Below, piece by piece: positions 46,561 through 58,452 of a DNA stretch of 64,000 nucleotides. A model generated the notes under the pieces. That model searched no databases and had not been told where the DNA came from. It saw nothing but the letters and a program-made list of their open reading frames with translations. The number at the start of each line of letters is the position of its first letter. Position 1 is the first letter of the stretch. Source of the DNA: Gnetum montanum. Lineage: Eukaryota; Streptophyta; Gnetopsida; Gnetales; Gnetaceae. The position numbers were made by a program, and so were the translations under genes. The stretch spans positions 128,186-192,185 of the forward strand of contig MNCI01010510.1 of NCBI GenBank assembly GCA_015680685.1, in the 5' to 3' direction.

Positions 46561-47235
46561 GGTTCCATGCATAATATGCTTCTATCTGAGTCAACTATTA
46601 ACCACTGGGTGCCCTCCTATTTTGTGGCTATTGCATATAAACACCTTTGAATATTGATTTTTTGTGCACATTGATTGCATGCTTTAATGTATGTACTGTT
46701 GATGGACCAAAATCCTTTGCACACAATTGCACCCATTATTACCATACGCAATGCATGGAATATGCTTCTACTCTATCTTGCCTAATTTATTTTCTTTGGA
46801 GATTTCTAAAGATAGGTCCCTTATACCCATTCATGCATCGATTATGCTTAACCAAGCTCTTTCCATAATGATGGGGAACACACTTTTGTAGTTGTCCACC
46901 TTGATTACTAGAAAATTAGCAAGATAGGACCACCCACAAACTATGGTCACAATGTCCTCTACTAATCCTAGAGGGACAATAATAAACTAATCTACTAATT
47001 CTAGACGAATGTTGCTCTTCTTTAGAGGTGGTAGGTTTCAGGCCTTGTACATGTCATGGGAGATGAGATTAATTCTAGGACTAGAGTCAAGAAGAGCCTT
47101 GCATGGCTCATGTCTAGTAATCTGTAAATAAATGAGTGGACTTCCTAGGTTAGATCTTTTTGTGGAAAGATTCACAACCTTGATCCAATCAAAAATAGCA
47201 TGAGTTAGCATCACAGTGTAGATATGAGGTGGCAC
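46561..47235 (-). pseudogene. A4 protease and Cys-motif linker
   Basis: The protease active-site region reads EPCKALLDSSPRINLISHDM (about 47038-47110): the catalytic Asp is kept but Gly of DSG is Ser. The linker at about 46630-46690 reads ACNQCAQKINIQRCLYAIAT, the shared C-x2-C...C pattern. Broken by stops. Confidence 0.78.
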
Positions 47236-49240
47236 TTAGTTTGAAGGGCACTCAAAGGTATTTGATGTAGAGGATGAGGGTGCTGGAGATGTAGGGTGAT
47301 CAGCCAAACTCGATTGAGGGTTAAAGGGGATTGTTATGTTGAAAGAAAGGTCTTTTTCTTGATCAATTGTCTAGACCACTTGGTTGGAAAGCTGATTATG
47401 AATGTACAACCCTTGTAGCATTTCATTATTATAGCTATAGAGGAATCTCTTCCTGCATAGATGGGGTAGGTGGTAACTAGGAAAGTGTGTATGCAAATGG
47501 ATGTGGAGGGTGATGTGAATATGAATATGGGTTTTCTCCTTGAGTAGATGGTGAATGTGTTCAGTGGTACTTTGGAGGGTAATAGGGATGCTGAAATGAG
47601 GTATGATTTGTAGAACTTCTTGGAGATATGATTTGTTGAACATAGTACCTATATGGATCTAGTTGCCTATAAGGGTATTGCTACCTTGGTGGTGGCATCC
47701 CCCACGATTGTGGTTGGTACCACTATTGGTATTGTTCATCAGGTTGTGGGTAGTAAGCTTGTTGCTGGTGGAACTACCTTAGATTGCNCAGGTTGTGGGT
47801 AGTAAGCTTGTTGCTGGTGGAACTACCTTAGATTGCTTTGAGGATAAGGCAATCATCTAGGTGCTTGCCTACATGCTAATCAAAGGTTCAATGCATACAT
47901 CCTAGACTCTTTTAAGTGTGACACCACAAGAAAACATCCCTTTAGATGTTCATATTAAAAAATTTCACAATTAGTTTCATCATCAAAGTCAGTTTTCGCA
48001 ACTTTCTCTACTATAGTAGCTTTACCCTTACCTCTTTAGTAGGCATGTTTAGCTTCTTTTTTCCTCCTATGATTACAATCACTATTTTTCTCTTTAGATT
48101 CTTCAACGATCTTCATAGCAATTTGAAAGTTTTTATCCAAATAGTCCCATAATTTATCAACCTTTGCTAAAATATTAGAAACAACCTTTTGAATGGGCTA
48201 GGTTTTTTTATTCACCACTTCATCAAGTGGTAACTCCTCCTCATCACAAAATCGGACCTCTCATTTTCTAATGGAAGGATCCCTATTATACTCTTATGTA
48301 CTTTTCTTTTTTCATAACTCTTCTTCTTCTTTTGCTACATGCTCAATTAGTCTTTGGATCTAATGAGCTTTTAGTTTAGATAGTCTTCCTTGGGCATACA
48401 CCCTAAGGGTTCTTCTAGTTTCTGTTCTAATCCCATCTATAATGTGAAAAAGTTGTTCCCTTTGAGAATAATCATGGCCAAGGCATCGGTGTAAGAGTGA
48501 ATAGTATCTACCCATGGCAGCATCTGATGTTCATGTGTTCCCTATTTCTAGCCTTGGATTTTCCTTCTCAAATTAAAGACTCTGGAGTACATCTAATATT
48601 TATCATTAAATAGCTCTAACATGGTACTCCATCGGTAGATAGATTCTAGCTCCAAAGACCGGTATCGGCTTTCAACTTCTTTGATGAGTGTCTTAGGAAA
48701 AAGCTTGAGCTTCTATCATTTATTTTCTATGTTTTTTAAGGCACAGGCATCATGAAAATCTTGTAGATATGTTTTCAGATCAAAGTTGTATCCCCCTCAA
48801 ATCTTGGAATATTGTTCATGTCTAAGTGCTTAATTCGACTATCTTTCATATGCCTATTTGGAATTTAGTAGGAATAAGGGATTAGTGTAATGTTTTCCCT
48901 TTGTAGCCTCATGGAGCTTCTCCTGACATTGATCTCACTTGTGTTGTGTTTCAGTGGGATAGTATTTTTGAGTGTCATATCCATCGACAATGTATTCTTT
49001 GTGAAGATTTGAGATGCTTAACTTCTTAAGAGTTTTAAGCAGCATCCCTGGCACAAATCAATCAAGGAGCAAGATAATGTTGGCCTCCATATCACACCAT
49101 TGCAACCATCACAATTGTTCATCTTAATGTAGGATGAAGGTGAAGTTTGGTACATACTCATTTGGATGAGTATATACCACTTTGCACTCCTATGGGACTG
49201 GTGGTTTAACTCTTTGCGCTTGTGAGACGAAGAAGAAATT
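47236..49240 (-). pseudogene. A4 gag (decayed)
   Basis: The start codon position near 49240 has decayed to ATT while the following Ser-rich codons remain. The gag core is traceable at about 48300-48700 and the Cys/His-type end near 47940-47990. The His/Pro/Tyr-rich tail at 47371-47643 includes HIHITLHIHLHTHFPSYHLP in a shifted frame. It contains the 48-bp duplication around N at 47788. Confidence 0.75.
47740..47836. repeat. 48-bp exact duplication flanking a single N
   Basis: Positions 47740-47787 are repeated exactly at 47789-47836 with N at 47788 between them. This is the same signature as at 9847-9963 and probably an unmerged contig overlap. Confidence 0.88.
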
Positions 49241-49375
49241 TTACAAAGAAAAATAAAATTATCAATGTGCTTTTATAATTCTATGTATAGCGAGAATGAT
49301 ATTGACCTTGAGGTTCATACAATGATATTAATGGTATTCACTTAAACCTAAATAGCACACATTTCAACAAACAAA

Positions 49376-49395
49376 GTCCTTGACTATGGCTCCAA
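49376..49395 (-). promoter_or_regulatory. A4 primer binding site, tRNA-Asp type (decayed)
   Basis: The minus strand reads TTGGAGCCATAGTCAAGGAC. It aligns with the tRNA-Asp complement, mostly with transitions. Confidence 0.65.
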
Positions 49396-50331
49396 TGATG
49401 AGCGACAAGGTACCCCTACGCCCAACCATACGAACCATAAAGCGTTCACGCACAATCTAGTCAAATTCCATGGACTTTATAATTTTTAGTGCACTAGTCT
49501 TTTAGGAAGTGAATCTTGCCTTAAGATCAACTATTATCTTCCCAATTACACTTGTGGTGTACATTAGTATGGTTAAGTGTAACTAAGGCATCAGATTTTT
49601 TTCATTTTGTATTTTATGGTTTTAGTGTTTAAAGGAAGATAAAAGTGCTTGGATTAACTAATTTAAATTAACTAAGTAACTAGCATCTAACCAATTCTAA
49701 CATAACCCTTTAATCCCACTTTTCATATATGTCCTAAACCCATGTATCCACTACTGGGTGACCAAGCACTATGCTACTAGGCATACTAAGCAATAATGCT
49801 ACTAGGATTACCAAGTGAATATGTGTTACACTCGAAGTGGTTGTACTTATGTGTGTAATCTACCTTGTGTAATCACCTCATTAACTTAATTTCTAAAAAA
49901 TATTTGATAAATACTTAGAAACATTTAACGAATAATTGAGAACATTGAATGCATAAATAAAATATTTAATCTATCCAAAGTGCTACAAGGTTTATCAAAA
50001 AGCTCATCTTTATTGCCACACACACTATCATGATCAGGTATAACAATGCTCAAATAAGATTCATACACTCAATAACTCCTGCTATGGGCACTTGGGAGAA
50101 AAACTCTAACTTTCAAATGGAAAAACTGCAAGAGCTTTACTACAACTATAATCTCTTATGCCATAAATATAGATGGTATGCACGTATTTATAGCTGAAAA
50201 CTGACATTGCATCAATGGGGCCTCGTCAATGTATGATATGATGCATCGACTAGGCCTCGTTGATGAGGCCTAGTCGATGAGGCCATGTCAATGAGGCCTC
50301 ATTGACACAATCGATCAAACATGACTCATCA
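49396..50331 (-). repeat. A4 5' LTR, with TCGATGAGGCC-type U3
   Basis: The LTR is 936 bp, TGATGAGCGACAAGG to CTCATCA. The antisense TATA box lies near 50185-50192. The U3 (50201-50324) is longer than in other copies and made of TGATGAGGCC, TCGACTAGGCCTCG and GTCAATGAGGCC repeats instead of GATATC words. Confidence 0.86.
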
Positions 50332-50832
50332 CTTACATTTCCAAGTGTTTTACTTTACTTGTTTGCTAGTAAAGAGGAATGAGTATGACTAGTTTTGAGC
50401 ATTTAAGTGTAATTATTTGATAATCCCAATAGTGTTATTGCTTGGTTCACCCAGTAGCATAATGCTTGGTAACCCAATAACAATTACATGAGTCCAAGAT
50501 GTGTACAATAAGCTAGGATTGGATGCTCATCACTCTAGGCTAGAGTAGATTTACATTACCATCGTTACTTATACTTAGGATTAAATTTCATTCCCAGTTA
50601 TGTTTATTACTAGGAGTAAAATGAGCCTAATAACATAAATTACCATATGCCTCACTTTGGACTAAATCATATGTGATAAAGCTATCACTAGTTCCATTGG
50701 GAAGACAACATCCTACAATCAATGCTTAACAATCTAGATGTGACAACTAGCTCCATCCACATAATTTGATTGGATCATGCATGAACATTTATGCTTTGTA
50801 TGGTTGGGCATAGGAATACTTGCCACTCATCA
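50332..50832 (+). repeat. G2 5' LTR, right part
   Basis: Plus-strand LTR ending TGCCACTCATCA. Its reverse complement has the family start (TGATGAGTGGCAAGTA, then CCCAACCATAC). The U3 and TATA part is missing on the left, where A4 abuts. Confidence 0.82.
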
Positions 50833-50852
50833 TTGGTGCCACTACCAAGGAT
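50833..50852 (+). promoter_or_regulatory. G2 primer binding site, tRNA-Asp type
   Basis: TTGGTGCCACTACCAAGGAT directly follows the LTR. It differs from TTGGCGCCGTTGCCGGGGAC mainly by transitions. Confidence 0.8.
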
Positions 50853-51056
50853 GGTGCTAATTATCTAGATTAGTTATATTATACATGATTACTATAAAAA
50901 GTATTAATGATCTATCTTTTAGAAAATATTAATATTTAAAGTCACACATGTTATCAAGTAAAACCATATCTTCTTCACAAAAGACCAGGACAACATCACT
51001 TGATAAAAACACTTGTAGGAGAAATGATAGGATCTATACTATAGAGAATTGGACTA
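50853..51056 (+). other. G2 leader and start of gag
   Basis: About 110 bp of leader, then at about 50968 an ATATCTTCTTCACAAAAGAC stretch equivalent to the MSSS gag start of other copies, with ATG decayed to ATA. The D1 element interrupts it at about 51056, and gag resumes at 58453. Confidence 0.6.
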
Positions 51057-52018
51057 GTTGGTGAGGAGGCATCCTAGAGGTAGTATGGATTGACCCCCAC
51101 AATGATGCATCGGTGAGGCTCTTGTCCTAGGCCTCATCCAGAGAGTGGAAGAGCATATGTGTGTTTGTCCTTACAGTTGGTACGTGGAATACATGTGTTT
51201 GTGCCTATCACCAGCCATCTAGAAGGCTAGTGGTTGTAGGTCATAGGTTGATTTACACTAGCACTGGTTGGATAAATAAAAGAATAATAAAATACCTGCA
51301 ACCAATGGCTATTTATGAGTACTCATGGCAACATTTCACATGCTACACTGAGTGTCGATATGCTTTGTTAGTCATAGCATTGATAAGATCTCTTATGATT
51401 GAATTATGATTGTATGGGTCATGGATTGTTTAACAGTATAGCATAGGTATGATGGCATGGGCATGATAGTGGAAATGCATGGGATTTGGTCTAACGAATA
51501 TCTGATTATGCAAATGTTATGTATGTGTTCATGAGTTTCTCTTAGCATGCATAAGACAAACAAGTAATGGAGGTTACCTTGTATTCCACTCCTCTCCTCC
51601 AGTGCAACACTTGTTGACCATCTAGTAGGGGAAGTGTAAAGGCTTTTCACTCATTTGTATACTGAATTTATTTCATTACAAGTGGAATTTGCAAGAGACC
51701 AAATGAGCATAGAGAGGGAGAATAGTGGAGGGGAATATTTTCATGTATATGAATATGGACTATTTATAATTGTATGAAACTCTTTGTATTCTTATATATG
51801 TGATGATGATGTTAATGTGTTTTTGTATCTTGATGTAGAGATATTCAGTTTTCTCATTGTCATGTATGTTTAGTTTTTGGTGTGGCATGAAATCTTGTGT
51901 AGCTTGACCTTCCTTAATATAATGCACACATCATTAGTTTTTAATTTATCATGCTTCTATTGTAAGATTACTAGTACTCTTAGGCATCATCCTACCCTAG
52001 CTAGGGTGGGGTGTTACA
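51057..52018 (+). repeat. D1 5' LTR (5' end missing)
   Basis: From TTGGTGAGGAGGCATCCTAG to GTGTTACA it matches 57447-58452 throughout. The right LTR continues homologous-looking text further upstream that is not seen here, so the left LTR is probably truncated. Confidence 0.8.
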
Positions 52019-52089
52019 TTGTCATATTGGAGTTAATTTACTTCGATGTTGTATGATGTTTAGGGTACTCATCCATTTGTGATTTCAGG

Positions 52090-53200
52090 TTATAGATATG
52101 TATAGTAGATGTGGTCATGATGTTGGTAGGGACTATAGATAAGAAGGACCTAATGATGGATAGGAGCAACCACCTCAAATATCTAGTAGTGGTCCTGTAA
52201 ATAGTCAACTAGATCTTATACAATAGTTATTATAGATTCTACAACAACATGTTGCAACTAATGATGCTCCTATTCCCATGGTTAGGGAAGTGGGAAGTGG
52301 TAGTGACAGTGGAGGCTCAAGAGGTTTAACTAGGAAACCTATCAATAAGGAATTGGTAGAGTAGTTTAAAAAGTTAGGATCTCCTAAATTTGATGGCACT
52401 AAAGATCCCACTGTAGCCACCAAATGGTTGGAGGAGTTACAAAAGGCTTTTGATTTGATGGGCTACTCATCGATTCAACAAACTCTCTTAGAAATATATT
52501 AATTGGTTAGTATTGCTTGACATTAGTGGATGACTAAAGAGCATGCCAAGGAATTGACTAGCCAAGAGGTGACATGGGATGATTTTTGACATCTTTTAGA
52601 GCCCGTTATGTGTCTACCCAATACACATAGGCCAAGGAGGATGAGTTCTATCATTTGTATTAGGATAATTGATCTATGGAAGAGTATGATGCTTATTTGT
52701 ATGAGCTTAGTAGTTATGTACACAGATGCAGATAGATGCTCAAGCATGGGTGAATAGATTTCTTCAAGGGTTGAGACCATATTTAAAGGACCACATCTTA
52801 CCCCTCATATTTACATCCTATGATGAGGCTAGAGTAGTAGCCATGGATTTAGAGAGGAGTCAATAAGAAGATACAACTTGTAGAGATAGGTGATAAGGGC
52901 AAAAGAGAGGATTGACATCCAGAGAAAGGCTTGGTGCCTCTAAGCAAGCTTGTGAGCATGGAGGAGAGTGCCCAACACCAGCTTGTGTTCCTACTATTGG
53001 AGTTAGTCATGAAGCTATTGTTTGTTATAGATGTGGGTAGCCTGGCCATTTGGAGAAGAATTTCCAGAATCTTTTTGCATGTGGGTAGCCAAGGCATTAG
53101 GCTTAAGAGTACCAAACATAGGTAAGCAGTAGTGGAGGAGGTAGATGTTAAGGACAATAACCTCTAATTCAAGGTGGATGTGGAGCATCAGTCACTTAGC
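52090..53200 (+). pseudogene. D1 gag with zinc knuckle (decayed)
   Basis: The matrix/capsid start reads FKKLGSPKFDGTKDPTVATK and WLEELQKAFDLMGYSS (about 52365-52470), typical of Del-type gag. Further on, the retrotransposon-gag core has stops. The zinc knuckle near 53020-53080 reads CYRCG, a stop in place of Gln, then PGHLEKN, with the last Cys changed to Phe. It would package the element RNA if intact. Confidence 0.8.
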
Positions 53201-53269
53201 CCAAAGGAGAGGACTAGAGAACTTAAGGATGGGTGTATGCCTTAATATGCCAACCATTAGATGTGTAGC

Positions 53270-53800
53270 CAAACACAATGATGGAGATGGAAGGTATGAT
53301 TTTGGGCTTTACTATGTTGATTTTATTTGATTCAAATGCTAGCCATTCTTTCGTAGATCCTACAATTGCACATCATGTAGCTCTTGTATGTCATTCTCTT
53401 TATCCTAGGTTAATAATATTCTCTACTGGGGGTCATGAAACTCAAGTTGATCAAGTGTGTATAGGTGCACTAGTAGAATTGGAAGATGTGTAGTGGGTTA
53501 GTAATTTACATGTCATGGATCTTGGGGTATATGATGTAATTTTGGGAATGGATTAGTTGTCATAGTTCAATGCTAGTTTGGACTATCAACAAAAGCTCCT
53601 AAGATTACGATCAGTTGATGGTGGTGCTTTGATTAAGGTACAAACTCATTTAAGGACTGTGTGCTTGGATTTGATTTCCTATCGAATGTATCATAGGATG
53701 CTTCAAAAAGGACATGAATGATTTATGACTACATTATATAAAATAGATATGGTGGAGATAGATCAAATTCCTATGGTTCAGAATTCTTTGATGTGTTCTA
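53270..53800 (+). pseudogene. D1 aspartic protease (decayed)
   Basis: Reads ILFDSNASHSFVDPTIAHHV (DSG changed to DSN) and later LHVMDLGVYDVILGMD, followed by a stop where Trp is expected. Order and wording match Del/Tekay proteases. Confidence 0.8.
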
Positions 53801-55130
53801 GTTAGAATTACTTAGTTTTCCATCAAGGTAAGAGATTGAGTTCAAGATTGAACTTAAACCTAGTACAAAGCCTATTTCAAAGGCTCCACATAGGATGTCT
53901 CCCATAGATCTAGTAGAACTAAAGATTTAGTTATAGAAATTACTAGACAAAGACCTCATTCGACCTAGTGTCTCACTATGGGGTGCACCAATGCTATTTG
54001 ATAAAAAGAAGGATGGGTGTTTGTGACTATGCATAGATTATAGGCAGCTACACCAGGTGACTATGAAAAATAAATATCATCTACCACACATTGATAAATT
54101 ATTAAATCAAATTCAGGAAGCTCATGTATTCTCAAATATTGATCTCAAGTCTAGGTATCATTAGGTGTGAGTTTGTGAACAAGATGTGTCAAAGACAACA
54201 TTCAAAACATGATATGAACATTACAAGTTTTTGGTGCTTCCATTTGACTTGACAAATGCACTAGCAATTTTCATGCATCTCATGAATAGTGTGATGTGGC
54301 CATTCCTAGATCAGTTTGTGATTGTATTCATAGATGATATCTTAGTATATTCTTCTAATGAGTAGTTACATATAGAGCACTTGCAAACAATCTTATAGAC
54401 TTTGAGGGGGTACAAACTATATTCTTAGCTATCTAGGTATTCATTTTGGCAATTAGAGATTTAGTTATTTGGACATGTGGTGTTAGGAGTTGGTATCTAT
54501 ATGGATCCTACAAAGATTGTAGTCATTTGTGATTGGCCTATGTTGTAATGAGTAGTGGAGATACGAAGCTTCTTATGATTGGCAAGATATTACCATAGGT
54601 TTGTGGAAGATTTTTCTCACATAGCATCTCCTTTGACTCAATTGTTAAGAAATGAGACTAACTTTACTTAGAGCCCATCTTGTCAGGTTGCATTTGAAGA
54701 GTTGAAGCATAGATTGGTGATTACTCTAGTATGAATATATTATATATCAAGACATCCATATGATGTTAGTATTGATGCTTGAGGGGATGGATTTGGTTAT
54801 GTGTTAATGCAAGATGAATAGGTTGTGGCTTATGCATCTTGTCAATTGAGGTCACATGAAACTAGATATCCCATGCATGATCTAGAGTTGGATGCTATGA
54901 TATTCGCATTGAAGATTTGGCAGCATTATCTATATGGGAAGCAGGTTACAATTTGGACTAACCATAATAGCCTCTAATATCTTATGAGTCAACCATAGTT
55001 AAACTTGCAATAATATACATGGGTGGAGTTGCTTGCTAACTTTGATTTCACTATTGAATAAAAGCATGGAAAGACTAATAAAGTAGTAGATGCATTGAGT
55101 AGGATGGTGAGTAAACTGAATAGCTTGAAA
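53801..55130 (+). pseudogene. D1 reverse transcriptase and RNase H (decayed)
   Basis: RT text includes [20 protein letters not shown], then [13 protein letters not shown] and [12 protein letters not shown]. The catalytic box near 54327-54341 is intact in [14 protein letters not shown]. The connection reads RFVEDFSHIASPLTQLL. RNase H follows with [18 protein letters not shown] and the VDALSR-type end near 55090. Many nonsense codons are present. Confidence 0.86.
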
Positions 55131-56560
55131 ATCTAATCATATTTGTAGGAGTAGATACAAGAGCAACAATGACATGATCCATGGTGTCAAGAATTAAGAC
55201 AACAGAACACCTTTGATGGACCACTCTCTATGGATAATCATGGAGTGTTACTAAGGGATGGTCGAGTATGTGTTCCAAAAGCTTTGCAATTGCAGTTAAT
55301 GGTGGAGGCCCACATGAGTAGATATCAAATGCATCTAGGTAGTTAGAAGATGTACTAGAGTTTACAATGGATGTATTGATGGCCTAGTATGAAAAGGAAT
55401 GTAGGAGAATATGTGTTTCAATGTTTAATTTACTAGCAAGTAAAGATAGAGCATCAAAGGCCTAGGGGATATTTGCATTCCCACAATATTTCTTAGTGAA
55501 AATGGAATGTCATTGGTATAAATTTCATTATTGGTTTTCTGTAGGCTCACAATGCCCATGATGCTATCTTAGTAGGAGTTGACTTGTTAATAAAGTCTAC
55601 TCATTTTCTTACCACACAAGCCTTGGTGAGTGTAGTAGAAATTGCACATCTCTTTCTTGTAGAGATAGTGTAGTTGCATGGTGTGCCACGATGGATTATT
55701 AGTTATAGAGATGCATGATTCATGTCATATTTTTTGTAGGAATTTTAGAAGGAGATGGGTACAAAGCTGAATATGAGTTTGACATATCATCCACAAACTA
55801 ATGGTTAGATTGAGTGAGTGAATCAGATTCTAGAAGACATGTTGAGAGCCTATGCTTTACAATATAGAGATGGTTGGGATCAAATGCTACCATTAGCTGA
55901 ATTTGCATTTAATAATAGTTATCAGGAGATTTTGTAGGTAGCACCATATGAGATTTTATATGGTAGGCCACATAGAACATCTTTATGTTGGGATACCATA
56001 GAAAATTGTCAACAGGTGAGCACAAATTTAATGAGATAGACTACAGAGTAGATTTGAAAGATTCAAGATAGATTAAGAGTTGAAAAGGATAGGTAGGTGG
56101 CTTATGCCAATCAGTGTCAAAGGCCACTAGAGTTTACATTTAGAGATCATGTATTTCTTCATGTTTCTCCCTTAAAAGACCTTACCCAATTTGGTCGAAA
56201 ATAAAAATTAGTTCCTAGATACATTGCTCCTTTTCAGGTATTATAGTAGATTCGGAGAGTGGCCTATCAGATAGCATTACCTCCTCATTTAGTACATGTA
56301 CATGATTTGTTTCATGTATCTATGCTACAATGTTATGTGCTTGATGAACATCATGTGATTAACCATTCATGGATATAGCTATAGTCTAAAGTTAGTTATG
56401 TTGAACAACTAATAGAGATTGTTGACCATATGTTGTGACACCTATGTAGTAAAGTTATGCCTATGGTCAAGGTTTTATGAAGTAGACATGAATTTTTAGA
56501 GGCTACTTGGGAGGTGAAGACTAAGATGCATGTAGCTCATCTTGAGAACTTCTAGGAGCT
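55131..56560 (+). pseudogene. D1 integrase (decayed)
   Basis: The zinc-binding part is traceable near 55310-55450 (CQxCxxxK-type text). The core near 55500-55720 has a SWKWxxI-type decayed start. The later part reads GWDQMLPLAEFAFNNSYQ near 55870. The C-terminal end near 56460-56555 reads VKVL, SRHEF and EATWEVKTKM, the usual C-terminal chromovirus phrase. Not functional. Confidence 0.8.
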
Positions 56561-57446
56561 TTATGGACAATTTTTGCTTACTCTAAACCTGGATTTGGAA
56601 TTGCTATGGTAGCATCTACATTGGTGTGGAACTTGTTTGGAGTGAAATAGAGTTCTATTAGATTTTCTAGGATTTTCTACTTATTTCAAACTTTCTACCA
56701 TCAAAATTGGAATTGGTGGGTTGTCTTTACCTTTTCCTTATATTTTTGTGCTAGATTAGTGTATATGATCATGTGATGTGGGCATTTGAGATGGATAGCT
56801 CAAAGATTGAGCTTGGACATGTTATTTTGCATATTTCCTAAAATTTTACAATTTTTGTTATGAATTTTTTATTAATATATATGCAATGTATGGTATGATG
56901 TGGACTGGTGGAATATGATATGTGATGTTGATGAAACTGGTATGATTGGAATATTATATTTTTGGGGCTTATTGGGGCACAAATGTTTTTGGGAGTTTCA
57001 ATCCTTCTTGGTGGTAATTAAATATTATTAATTATTTATTTTATTAATCAAAATTTAGATGTGCATACCTTTGCTTGTAGGAGTTCGATTTAGGTGAAAT
57101 TAGTAACATTGGGATCATCTTGGAAAGTACTTTCTAATCGTGGAATTGGTTTTTCTCTTTGGGCATACATTATTTTGTAGGGTATAATAATGGTAATTTT
57201 TATGGAATTAAATGCAATTCAAGAAATATGGTTGTGGCAAAAAATTTTATTTTTTCAAATTTTGGTATTTTTTTCATTGAATGAATGTGACTGTTAGGTG
57301 TAGAGATTTGTGATCATGTTATGTTTGTTTGGATGTGTTGTGATTATGACATGTGTTGGCTTAAGCTAATCAGGATTTGGACATGTCTTCATGATGATGC
57401 TTATGATGGTCACTGGTAGGTGGTGCTAGCATGAGGGTGTGGATCA
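56561..57446 (+). other. D1 3' flank or 5' part of its right LTR
   Basis: Non-coding. It probably includes the 3' UTR and the first part of the 3' LTR (possibly from about 57290), which has no counterpart at the left side. Confidence 0.45.
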
Positions 57447-58452
57447 ATTGGTGATGAGGCATCCTAGAGGTAGTATGGATTGATCCCCAATTTGATGCAT
57501 CCGTGAGACTCCTATCCTAGGCCTCATTCAGAGAGTGGGAGAGCATATGTGTGTTTGTCCCTATGGTTAGTACGTGGCATAAGTGTGTTCATCCCTATCA
57601 CTAGTCCTTCAGAAGGCTAGTGGTTATAGGTCATAGGTTGATGAACCCTAGTGATGATTGGATAAATAAAAAACTAATAAAAGACTTGTAGGTAATGGCT
57701 ATTTATGAGTACTCATGGAAACTTTTCACATGCTACACTAAGTGTGGATATGCTAGTGACCACAAGGGCTACGTATATGATAGTGTTGGTTTGTAAATCA
57801 TAGCATTGATAATATATCTTATGATTGAATTATGATTCTGTGGGTCATGGATTGTTTAATAATATAGCATAGGGATGATGGCATGACCATGATAGTGGAA
57901 ATGCATGGGATGTGGTGTAAAAAATATATGATTATGCCAATGTTATGTGCTATATGTGTGTGTTCATGAGTTGCTCTTAGCATGTGCAAGACTAACAAGT
58001 AATGTAGGTTACCTTGTATCCCACTCCTCTCCTCTAATGGAGTACTTGTTAACCATTTAGCAAGGAAGTGTAAAGTCTTTCCACTTAGTTGTATGTTGAC
58101 TTTATTTAATTATAGGTGGAAGTCACAAGAGCCTAGATGAGCACAAAGAGGGAGAGTAGAGGAGGGGAATATTTCCATGTACAGGAATATGGACTATTTA
58201 TAATTGTATGAAATTTGTTGTACTCTTATATATGCAATGATGATGATTATGTGCTTTTGTATCTTAATGTAGAGATATTCAATTTTCTCATTGTAATGTA
58301 TGTTTATTTTTTGGTGTGGCATGAAATCTTGTGTAGTTTGACCTTCCTTAATATAATGTACACATAGTTAGTTTTTAATTTATCATGCTTCCATTGTAAG
58401 ACTACTAGTGATCCTAGGCATCATCCTACCATAACTAGGGCTAGGTGTTATA
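57447..58452 (+). repeat. D1 3' LTR (region matched to the left LTR)
   Basis: It matches 51057-52018 from ATTGGTGATGAGGCATCC to TGTTATA. G2 gag text resumes at 58453. Confidence 0.82.

Larger units (their letters stand above)
45442..50331 (-). mobile_element. A4: truncated Athila-like retrotransposon
   Basis: Minus-strand copy that retains the 5' LTR, PBS, gag, protease and RT but ends abruptly in RT at a palindrome. RNase H, integrase, the 3' region and the 3' LTR are missing. Its right LTR abuts the middle of a plus-strand LTR (G2), so A4 was probably inserted into the G2 5' LTR and its left end then lost by deletion. An N with a 48-bp duplication lies at 47740-47836. Confidence 0.85.
51057..58452 (+). 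mobile_element. D1: Del/Tekay-like chromovirus retrotransposon (decayed)
   Basis: Plus-strand Ty3/gypsy element unrelated to the A/G family. It has LTR copies at 51057-52018 and about 57447-58452, gag with a zinc knuckle, protease, RT, RNase H and integrase. The left LTR appears to lack the 5' part present on the right, so the terminal repeat start and target copies cannot be defined. Almost every frame is broken by TAG/TAA/TGA where Gln, Arg or Trp is expected. It is inserted in the gag start of G2. Confidence 0.85.

Noticed and set aside
50205-50310. TCGATGAGGCC repeats as a minisatellite independent of the element
   Set aside because: The position between the TATA box and the LTR end matches the U3 modules of the other copies.
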